Origin: Candidatus Hydrogenedentota bacterium
GTDB taxonomy: Bacteria; Hydrogenedentota; Hydrogenedentia; Hydrogenedentales; SLHB01
Reading direction: 5' to 3'
Assembly (NCBI GenBank): GCA_003557825.1
Contig: PWNM01000038.1
Coordinates: 1 to 35,651, forward strand
Length of the DNA stretch: 35,651 bases
Under the pieces are notes generated by a model, which was given only the letters and a program-made list of their open reading frames with translations, was not told the DNA's origin and did not search any database. Positions 1 to 7,132 of this stretch are shown here, one piece after another (the stretch's first letter is position 1; every line of letters starts with the position of its first letter). Made by a program: the position numbers and the translations under genes.

Positions 1-19
1 GGAAGAGCCGATTTTAGAA
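1..19. repeat. Terminal direct repeat, left copy
   Basis: The first 19 bases, ggaagagccgattttagaa, are identical to the last 19 bases of the window in the same orientation. Here the repeat lies directly upstream of the LacI remnant; at the other end it lies upstream of the TonB receptor gene. Exact identity at both outer edges suggests a circular contig left with its overlap, or a break in assembly at a repeat such as two copies of the same LacI promoter. No transposase or integrase adjoins it. Confidence 0.85.
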
Positions 20-25
20 ATAACA

Positions 26-395
26 ATGAGCGAGAAACCGAGTCTGATGGATATCGCAGAACGGGCGGGGGTGAGTATAGTGACCGTCTCGCGGGCGATC
101 CGCGGCGTCGGGCGGGTGAACCCGGCGACGCAGGACCTCCGGGTTGCGGGTCCCGAAAGATCTGTCGGTCATGGCCTATCTGGCGGCGGATATCCCCCAG
201 AAGGCCAAAGAAAGGGTGACGTGTCTCGAGTTGCCCTTTCATTTGGTGGGCAAAATCGTGCCGGAGTTAATCCAAAGACACGTAGCCGACCCGGAATGCG
301 CTACCATCACGATCACCCTCGATACGACCCTCAGCCCGGGCAACACGCTCGGAGAAGTTCCTTCTGTCCTAAAATGTGTAAGAGCTGTATAAAGT
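26..395 (+). pseudogene. LacI-family regulator with internal deletion and frameshift
   Basis: Residues 1-36 read as a normal LacI N-terminal helix-turn-helix (SLMDIAERAGVSIVTVSRAI). At about position 137 the frame changes and the sequence jumps to what is normally the C-terminal end of the effector domain: 'GLRVPKDLSVMAYLA', then 'CLELPFHLVGKIVPELIQ' and a typical ending 'ITLDTTLSPGNTL'. Roughly the central 250 residues, nearly the whole sugar-binding core, are missing, so this cannot be an active repressor. Intact family members are about 330-350 aa. Codon use is GC-rich up to about position 350 and then becomes AT-rich, like the fucosidase gene that follows, so the deletion end and the arrival of that gene may be linked. 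Confidence 0.85.
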
Positions 396-447
396 GTCAG
401 AGCTATTGTGATGAGATTGCAACGGTCTATTTTTAGGAGGTAATATT

Positions 448-1755
448 ATGGAAAAAAACATACAGAATTGGTCAGATTTAAAGTTTGGAATGTTTATCAC
501 TTTTGGACTCTACTCCATTCTTGGTGAAGGTGAATGGGTGATGTTCAATAAGCCCATTGATAAGGATGAGTATTCGATGTTAAAAGAAAGGTTTACTACT
601 GAAAAATTCAATGCAAGCGGGTGGGCAAAAATTGCAAAAGAAGCAGGTATGAAATATATGGTGTTTACTGCAAGGCACCATGACGGTTTTTCTCTTTTCG
701 ATAGTAAAGCTAGTGTCGGCGATTTCACCAGTATGAATTGTGCTGCAAGGAGAGATTTTGTAGCTGAATTCACTAAAGCTTGCAGAGAAGCAGGTCTAGC
801 TGTAGGGTTATACTACTCTCCAATGGACTGGCGCTTTCCTGGCTATTTTTTGCCCCGAATGTATATGAAAAGTGCTTTGCAGATGAAAGAACAGTGCCAT
901 GAACAATTGAGGGAGCTTTTAACCAATTACGGAAAAATAGATATATTATGGTTTGATGGCGGAGATGACTATTGGCTTTGCCATGGTCATAATCTACACA
1001 ATAATTTGAATACAAGACCAGCAAACTTCAGAGAGAACCCCCAGATATCAAATTTTTGGGAAGCTGATAAATTAGACAAGATGGCAAGAGAGCTTCAACC
1101 AGGGATTGTTATCAATAACAGGTCTGGTCAGCGCCAGTATGGAGACTTTCTAACGCCAGAGCGTAAAATTGGTGAATGGAATCCAAATACACCTTGGGAG
1201 ACATGTGATGTATTAGCAGGAAGTTGGGGGTGGGTTCCCGATGCTGTTATGCGATCACTAAGAGATTGTATTCATTTAATAATAAAAATTGTGACTGGTG
1301 GAGGCAACTTGCTATTAAATGTTGGTCCTAGATCCGACGGAACAATTGAGGAACGTCAGGTCTTAAGGTTAAAGGAGATCGGAGATTGGCTTCGTAAATA
1401 TGGAGAAAGTGTCTATGATACGAAAGGAGGACCTCTTTTAAATGGGTCATGGGGCGGCACAACATGGAAGGAGAACAAGCTTTATATACATGTTATTGAC
1501 TGGCAGGAAAATGAAATAATTATACCTAATTTAAGCTCAAAAATAGTTGAAATATCAACACTTACCGCATCTGATTTGTTTGTGGAAAAGCAAGCCAATA
1601 TCATTAGACTAAATGTACCGGAAGAAGATAAATTGGCATTAGACACTATTATAGTTATAGAATATGAATTGAATGTCGACAAAGTGTTTGAAGATTTTGA
1701 TGCGAATTCGTTTCTTCAAACAAGGCACCTAGAATCTGATGCGTTAATAGTATGA
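448..1755 (+). CDS. GH29 alpha-L-fucosidase, probably cytoplasmic and acquired
   Basis: A 435-aa glycoside hydrolase family 29 enzyme, which removes alpha-L-fucose from glycans with retention of configuration. Family hallmarks are the N-terminal barrel start 'WSDLKFGMFITFGLYS' (8-23), 'TARHHDGFSLFDS' (74-86), 'LAVGLYYSPMDW' (117-128) and 'DILWFDGGDDYW' (165-176), where Asp170 is the expected nucleophile. 'LLLNVGPRSDGTI' marks the barrel end, and a short beta domain follows. There is no signal peptide, so it probably acts on imported oligosaccharides. The start is supported by a strong ribosome site (taggaggtaatattATG). The gene is far richer in A+T than its neighbours, with AGA, TTA and ATA codons common. 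It sits between a truncated LacI gene and a truncated permease gene, all signs of horizontal transfer, possibly from a low-GC Firmicute. Confidence 0.93.
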   Translation: MEKNIQNWSDLKFGMFITFGLYSILGEGEWVMFNKPIDKDEYSMLKERFTTEKFNASGWAKIAKEAGMKYMVFTARHHDGFSLFDSKASVGDFTSMNCAARRDFVAEFTKACREAGLAVGLYYSPMDWRFPGYFLPRMYMKSALQMKEQCHEQLRELLTNYGKIDILWFDGGDDYWLCHGHNLHNNLNTRPANFRENPQISNFWEADKLDKMARELQPGIVINNRSGQRQYGDFLTPERKIGEWNPNTPWETCDVLAGSWGWVPDAVMRSLRDCIHLIIKIVTGGGNLLLNVGPRSDGTIEERQVLRLKEIGDWLRKYGESVYDTKGGPLLNGSWGGTTWKENKLYIHVIDWQENEIIIPNLSSKIVEISTLTASDLFVEKQANIIRLNVPEEDKLALDTIIVIEYELNVDKVFEDFDANSFLQTRHLESDALIV

Positions 1756-1763
1756 TGGGTCAC

Positions 1764-2004
1764 TTTGCACTGTAGACGGCGGCGGCGGCGCGCATACCGT
1801 CGCCTAGGAAGGCTCAAGGCGTTTCTCCCAGAATCATCGTCGGAATCATATCATCGGCATGCTGAGCGAGGGGAGGCTGACGATGATGGGGCTGGTGAAA
1901 CCGGGGAGAAGATGGCGGAAAATGATGCGCCCGTGGTTGGCGCCGAGGAGACGGGCGGAGCCGGCGTAATGTTCGTAAGCGTCCGCATGTCTCCCCCGCA
2001 CCGT
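1764..2004 (-). pseudogene. Remnant of Dpp/Opp-type ABC transporter permease C-terminus
   Basis: Reading the minus strand from about 2004, one frame gives 'YEHYAGSARLLGANHGRIIF' followed by 'RHLLPGFTSPIIVSLPSLSM' and then a stop. Other frames continue with 'MIPTMILGETP' and 'LSFLGDGMRAAA'. This is the conserved EAA-loop and C-terminal region of DppC/OppC-like permeases (family pattern AARxLGAS..RIIFRHxLP...MILxETALSFLG). It is frameshifted at least twice and lacks the rest of the gene, so it is a decayed fragment. It abuts the 3' ends of the GH29 gene and the lyase gene. Confidence 0.7.
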
Positions 2005-2006
2005 TG

Positions 2007-4673
2007 TTATTTTGTGTCAATTCTTACCACTGTAATACTGTTCCAGTCATTTTCAGTATTACCGCCTCCGACGATACGCACATATCTGGCAACTGCTTCA
2101 TCAAAATGATGCTTTTCTAATTGTATCGTCTTACCACTACTCTGTCCACTGTATACTTTGTTCCAATTTTCTCTATCAGTGGACACTTCAATATCAAACA
2201 TTGAGGCCCTTCTGTCTCCTGAATGCCACGCAATCGATACTGAGCCAATCGTCCTTTCTTCATGCAAATCATATTCTATCCATTGCCCCACCCCTTGCGC
2301 TGACCATCGGGTATTCAAATCAAAATCAAGAGTATTTCCCGGTTTATGCTCAGCTTCCGGCACAGCACTCGCTCTTACACCCATGTTAACTGTAGGTCTT
2401 AAATTCACAAGGTATTGACTGATAAGACTTCTATCTTGTTTGTCTGCTACATTGATTATCGCTGTACCCGGCAACTCTGTTGCTTGTATGATTGTTATAT
2501 CATAATTCCCTTGCGCATCCACCTGTGGAATACTGCCGTCCTCAGGCAATACACTAATATTATACTCAAATTCATCACGCTGAAAATTCCCAATTTCCCG
2601 GCCATCAATGGTAATACGATCCAGCATGGGCATAACCAAATCACCATCCGGAATATACCAATCATCCAGTGAACTTACTTCAGGCAATGGGTATTCTGCT
2701 GATTCACCTTCAAGCAAAGGCATAAACATAACTGACAATGTGACTTCCTCCATGCCATGAAAATAAATCTTCAGTTTTCTAATGCCCTCATTACTGTCCG
2801 CCTCCGGCGGATCCGGTGAGGATGGCATGGGTTTTGCGTCTACAACCTCAAAGGCGGCATCGGACGGCAACAATATCCGCGCCAGTAATTCCTTGCCGTT
2901 TTGCTTTAGCCTAGCGGATTTTCCTTCGGAATGTATTTGCACATCGGCCCGGGTATGGGCAAACCAAAATAATTCTGCCGGACCTTCAGTTCTTATTTCA
3001 TCTTGCACAATTACATGCCTTCGATTACCACCTAACATTACTCCTCTTATTACTTCAGTGGCACCGTGAGATGCGTAGGCGGGTGTCATATCAACAATAG
3101 AGAATGCTCCGCGGGGCTTTGATTCAAATTTCACTAGTTCACTAAAGGCAAAAGGATCCTGATCAGGACCAAATCCGGGATTAATAACCAGTGTGTTATT
3201 ACCCTCTGCTCTCATCCGATAATAGGTCCATCTTTGTCCATGGAGACTATAATCCCAGTATCCGGGGACACTATAATCTTCCGGACCCAACTGTGTAATC
3301 CAACGCTCTCCAAGAGCATCCACTACAAAAGTGCCCGTGTTCAGATTCCCGTGAACCTCATTATTATATCCACCCTTAAAACCTACATAAATCTCATTTG
3401 AAAAATCCCAACGACTCCGCATACCAACGGATTCTGTTGGCCCAAAAGATCTGTCAAGAGGGAGATCAATGCGAGATTCAATCCCCTCCGGTCTATACCA
3501 TAAAAGATCCCGTATGCCCCCCCTCTCTCCGATAATAGATAGACGAATATTTGCTAACTCCGGAGATTGATATTTGCCAGCAAACCAGAATAACTCTGCA
3601 GAAATATTGCCAGAAACACTACCTTGGTGACCATTTCCCCAATTAAAAAAACCCATGGGTCCTGTCATATAAACCGGGAAAAAGCCTGCTGTGGAAAGAC
3701 CCGGTGCATCCCCAATACCATAGTCCGTGCCCAAAGCTGTATCCAAAGAACCTACATACTCTACCATAGACTGTGCTGCGAAGAACCAATACATCGGGCC
3801 TTCCCTGCCTGCACCCTCGGGCGCCCACTCAGGCAGAAAATTCTCCAATGACCTCAATGCGGATTCTAAAATTTCACCAGCCATTTCCTCATGTTGCGCC
3901 TCGTCACCGATTGCAAGAGCCATCATAGACAACCCTCCGTTAACGGTTACGTTCCAGTTGTTTCGACCTCTAATCCAATGACTATTTTGATATTTGTAGC
4001 CATCTGGATTGCGATAGGCAGATAAACCGGGCGCTAAACCCTTTTCTATGGCTGCATTACGTATAATATCTCTTTGCTCCTCACTCCAGTAATCATAGAA
4101 CCAATCATATCCAATAGCAAAAGCCTTTAATATATATCCTGTGGTCAACATTTGTCGCTCTGCCTCCCAGTGGTCAAACCCCGCGACAGTCTCTAACTCA
4201 TCCCATGCTCTTTGTGCATATTTTTCTTCGCCTGTCAGTTGGAACATCATGCCAAGGTTAAGCATTCTGCCTAAAACCAGTGATCTTAAATGATTTCCCA
4301 TTTCTGTCGGAACGTCAGCATATAAAATGGCATCCGTGTTATTTTTAACATTGTTATACCATCTGCCTGCATAGAGATCTGTCGCAACCATACTCTTAAT
4401 ATAGTCAAACGTTTCAGGTGTTGCCAGTATACGTGGGTGACGGTTTTGTGGATTTCGCGCTTTCAAATCATTAATGATTTGTTGCGCACCAGGTCTCTCA
4501 TATATTGTCGAATGATTAACTTCGTGGATCTCATTTTCAGGGTCTGCCTCTTGCGCCTTCGCAGTCACTATGTTGTCACGCAAAATCAATGAAAATCCTG
4601 CAAACAGGCATAGGACAAATAATGACGCAAAAGAAAATTTCCTCAGATTAATCACTTTACATGCCTCTTTCAT
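2007..4673 (-). CDS. Secreted heparinase II/III-fold polysaccharide lyase 1 with C-terminal F5/8-type domain
   Basis: An 888-aa secreted protein. A hydrophobic signal segment (about 12-32) is followed by an alpha/alpha-toroid starting 'NRHPRILATPETFDYI' (78-93), then a beta-sandwich heparinase II/III domain. Family-like motifs are 'NNWNVTVNGGLSMMALAIGD' (238-257), 'GREGPMYWFFAAQSMVEY' (289-306) and 'VHGNLNTGTFVVDALGERW' (440-458). From about residue 765 a discoidin-like (F5/8 C) carbohydrate-binding module follows ('NTLDFDLNTRWSAQGVGQWI'). Such lyases cleave uronic-acid glycans by beta-elimination; the exact PL family and substrate cannot be read here. Positions that are usually His in this fold are Asn at 443 and 492. 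It is a close paralogue of the lyase at 7107-9809 and last in the minus-strand block. No clear ribosome site was seen at the ATG. Confidence 0.85.
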   Translation of the reverse strand: MKEACKVINLRKFSFASLFVLCLFAGFSLILRDNIVTAKAQEADPENEIHEVNHSTIYERPGAQQIINDLKARNPQNRHPRILATPETFDYIKSMVATDLYAGRWYNNVKNNTDAILYADVPTEMGNHLRSLVLGRMLNLGMMFQLTGEEKYAQRAWDELETVAGFDHWEAERQMLTTGYILKAFAIGYDWFYDYWSEEQRDIIRNAAIEKGLAPGLSAYRNPDGYKYQNSHWIRGRNNWNVTVNGGLSMMALAIGDEAQHEEMAGEILESALRSLENFLPEWAPEGAGREGPMYWFFAAQSMVEYVGSLDTALGTDYGIGDAPGLSTAGFFPVYMTGPMGFFNWGNGHQGSVSGNISAELFWFAGKYQSPELANIRLSIIGERGGIRDLLWYRPEGIESRIDLPLDRSFGPTESVGMRSRWDFSNEIYVGFKGGYNNEVHGNLNTGTFVVDALGERWITQLGPEDYSVPGYWDYSLHGQRWTYYRMRAEGNNTLVINPGFGPDQDPFAFSELVKFESKPRGAFSIVDMTPAYASHGATEVIRGVMLGGNRRHVIVQDEIRTEGPAELFWFAHTRADVQIHSEGKSARLKQNGKELLARILLPSDAAFEVVDAKPMPSSPDPPEADSNEGIRKLKIYFHGMEEVTLSVMFMPLLEGESAEYPLPEVSSLDDWYIPDGDLVMPMLDRITIDGREIGNFQRDEFEYNISVLPEDGSIPQVDAQGNYDITIIQATELPGTAIINVADKQDRSLISQYLVNLRPTVNMGVRASAVPEAEHKPGNTLDFDLNTRWSAQGVGQWIEYDLHEERTIGSVSIAWHSGDRRASMFDIEVSTDRENWNKVYSGQSSGKTIQLEKHHFDEAVARYVRIVGGGNTENDWNSITVVRIDTK

Positions 4674-4706
4674 ATTTTACTTTTCGGTTAAACTGTTTCC
4701 ATGTAT

Positions 4707-4889
4707 TTAAATGGATGCTGTCATACTTAATTGCGATCCGCCGTCACTCCCCGCGTTGCCGGATCCACCGGCGTCGGTGCCTTCACCCTGCACAAGGGAG
4801 AGGCTCAAGATGAACAATGGCAAGGCAAGCATCCCTCTGGTAACACTGCGTACAATACGAAGTCGTTCTTTCCTCGGGTTTATGGCCAT
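4707..4889 (-). CDS. Truncated small secreted ORF (60 aa) with signal peptide and Gly/Asp/Ser linker
   Basis: The ATG overlaps the stop of the GH105 gene (TAATG) and has a good ribosome site (ggagaataATG), so it is probably translated by coupling. It encodes a basic N-terminus, a hydrophobic core 'MLALPLFILSLSLVQG' and then 'EGTDAGGSGNAGSDGGS' before stopping. That tail matches the linker between the GH10 domain and the PATR region of the xylanase ('DGSDAGGTGDAASDGGSA'). In DNA, 4734-4777 and 14760-14803 differ at only about 4 of 44 bases. I read it as the surviving 5' end of a PATR-type secreted protein cut off upstream of lyase 1. A real short secreted peptide is less likely. Confidence 0.5.
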   Translation of the reverse strand: MAINPRKERLRIVRSVTRGMLALPLFILSLSLVQGEGTDAGGSGNAGSDGGSQLSMTASI

Positions 4890-7132
4890 TATTCTCCATG
4901 GCTGAGTGTGATGATCTTTCGGAAGAAAAGGTTTTTATCGGAATCGGGGATCGGAAGAGGAATGCGTTGCGACAGATTGTTGCCTTCAATTTTTTGGAAT
5001 CCATGCAAAGGCTGCCAATCCTGATCATAGAGGTTATCGGTTGATTGGATCTCGTAATACCTGGTTTGGTCATGATACCCGGGACCAAAAGCGGCAATGG
5101 CGAAAAACCTTGCCTCAAGTTCTCCTGTATCCGGACAAATTCCTATGTGAAGAGCTACGGGATCCGGTTCCTCGGCGGTAAACGGATTGGTGCCGGCGAT
5201 GTATTCAGCTAAATTGGACCGGCCACTTTGATTGACGTCTTCCAGAGGGTCCTGACCCGTCTGGCCAAACCAATACATTTCCCATGCATCGGGCAATCCG
5301 TTGCCATCCCGGTCCAACACGGGGATTGAAGAGAAAAATCCGACTTGAGTAATGCTGTTCCAATCACTCTCGGTGTTGCCATGGCCAATAATCCGGACGA
5401 AGCGAACGTCGTCCATAGGCTCAAAGTGGAAAAATTCGGGATCAATCGTATATCCCGAAGAACTATGGTTCTCAAAAACTGAATCCCATCTCTCCCCGTC
5501 GCGGGAGACGTCCAAGCTAAACTCGGCCTGCCGGGTGTCACCGAGGTAAAATGCCATTGCGACAGTATCGACAGAAGCGGGTGTCTCCAGCTCGAACTGG
5601 ATCCACTCTCCATCTCCAAAGGCAGACCATCGGGAGTCCAAATCTCCATCAAGGGTGTTTTCCGGGATGTTCGGTATCTGGGCAGAACTTGCGCTTACCG
5701 AAACGACATTCCGTTTTTCGGCAACAGTTACGTTCATCGAATTTTCGTAGGCCATGCCGTCATCCATGCGGAGTTGCAGCGTGATGGAGTGCCTGCCTTG
5801 TGGAAGGATAAGCTGAGGGGTCATGCCCTCGCCAAGAAAGACGTTGCCCGTCCACCATGATGCTCCCTCAATTCTCCCCACTCTGACGGGCGATTGCCAT
5901 GCGTTCAAACGTAAGAAAAATTGCGTTGAACCGGGTTCCTTAACGACAAATCGGTCAGGTCCGGCGAAGGGATACACCGGTGCGGGTCCTCCTATTAGCT
6001 TCAGAATTTCCGTCCCGGCGAGCAGGAAGGCACCTACACCAAAATCATGTGTTTCATCCGCCCCGGCCGGTTGTGGATCCAGCCCAACGTTCTGCACAAA
6101 CCCGACGCGGCCACCGGGCTTAAGTGCATCCCGGGTCAATCCCAGCCATGCGGCTTCGAGGACAGGATAAAAGAGATCTTGCGAAAGAAAACCATGTCGG
6201 ATTCCCCATGCGATCCCAGCGGTGAAAAAGGCGGTTCCGCTGGTTTCCGGCCCCGGAAAGTGACTGGGATCGAGCAGATTGGAACGCCAGAATCCATCCG
6301 CTTGCTGGAGCGGAACCAAAGCGTGGGCCATTTTTATGAAATTGCCGATATACTCCTCCCGATCCGGATGGTCGGCCGGCATCTCATCGAGTACGCGTGC
6401 GTGCCCCGCGAACACCCAACCATTGCCGCGGGACCAAAACACCGGCTCACCGTTGGGGCTTAGGCGCAGCTCCGGAAACTGACTTTCATCCCGGAACCAT
6501 AACCCGTGTGTTTCACAGAAAAGATTGCGGGTGATCTTCATGTAATCGTACATTCGCCTCAGATGATTTCGGTAAATTTCGCTCTCCTGTAAATTGGCGA
6601 CCTGTGCGATCATCGGCGCTGCCATGAAATATGCGTCAATCCACCACCAGTCATCCACCGAGTTGTTTGGGTCGGTGCCGCCTGGATCATCCCATGGGAC
6701 GTTGTTGATAAGGTCGTTCATTCGCTCTATAGCTGCAGCCACTTTGTGCGGTGATGGATTCCGCCGGTACAGGTCTATATAGGTCTGATGCGCCAGAAGC
6801 GCATCCGCATGCAACGGGTGCCGCCATCGGTTGTTCCATATACCGCTGCTCCAGTTATTATGAATGGACCATTCCAGTGAATGGTTCCAATAACGTTCCT
6901 CGGCAAGCAACTTCGCGGCTTCCGTGTTGCCGGTGAAATACGTTGCTCGATCCCACCACCATGGATAAGTCAGCTCCCTGTAATCAAAGTACTCAATGAA
7001 ATAGTCATTTGCAGAGCGGATTTTCCTCTCGATCTCTATCGGATCGAAGTCGAACAGAACGGAACCCGACAAGCTACCGCATGCAAACAGATAAAGGAGC
7101 ACACGGTTAATCTTCGCTATCCGTTGTTTCAT
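4889..7132 (-). CDS. Secreted GH105-type unsaturated uronyl hydrolase with F5/8-like module
   Basis: A 747-aa protein. The N-terminal part matches the GH88/GH105 alpha6/alpha6-barrel fold: 'DDWWWIDAYFMAAPMIAQVA', 'GEPVFWSRGNGWVFAGHARV' and 'ETSGTAFFTAGIAWGIRHGF'. These enzymes remove the 4,5-unsaturated uronic acid left by polysaccharide lyases, which fits its place between two lyase genes. After the catalytic domain (about 20-400) comes a discoidin-like module ('NTLDGDLDSRWSAFGDGEWI') and a C-terminal 'DRDGNGLPDAWEMYWFGQTG' region common in verrucomicrobial secreted proteins. I chose the ATG at 7132 over one 96 bases upstream because it begins with the signal peptide 'MKQRIAKINRVLLYLFACGS'. 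It overlaps the stop of lyase 2 by 26 bases. The released sugar could be galacturonate or glucuronate. Confidence 0.85.
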   Translation of the reverse strand: MKQRIAKINRVLLYLFACGSLSGSVLFDFDPIEIERKIRSANDYFIEYFDYRELTYPWWWDRATYFTGNTEAAKLLAEERYWNHSLEWSIHNNWSSGIWNNRWRHPLHADALLAHQTYIDLYRRNPSPHKVAAAIERMNDLINNVPWDDPGGTDPNNSVDDWWWIDAYFMAAPMIAQVANLQESEIYRNHLRRMYDYMKITRNLFCETHGLWFRDESQFPELRLSPNGEPVFWSRGNGWVFAGHARVLDEMPADHPDREEYIGNFIKMAHALVPLQQADGFWRSNLLDPSHFPGPETSGTAFFTAGIAWGIRHGFLSQDLFYPVLEAAWLGLTRDALKPGGRVGFVQNVGLDPQPAGADETHDFGVGAFLLAGTEILKLIGGPAPVYPFAGPDRFVVKEPGSTQFFLRLNAWQSPVRVGRIEGASWWTGNVFLGEGMTPQLILPQGRHSITLQLRMDDGMAYENSMNVTVAEKRNVVSVSASSAQIPNIPENTLDGDLDSRWSAFGDGEWIQFELETPASVDTVAMAFYLGDTRQAEFSLDVSRDGERWDSVFENHSSSGYTIDPEFFHFEPMDDVRFVRIIGHGNTESDWNSITQVGFFSSIPVLDRDGNGLPDAWEMYWFGQTGQDPLEDVNQSGRSNLAEYIAGTNPFTAEEPDPVALHIGICPDTGELEARFFAIAAFGPGYHDQTRYYEIQSTDNLYDQDWQPLHGFQKIEGNNLSQRIPLPIPDSDKNLFFRKIITLSHGE

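Noticed and set aside
26-436. A 136-aa intact small regulator
   Set aside because: Only the first 36 residues are LacI-like in that frame; the rest is out-of-frame LacI tail, so it is a pseudogene.
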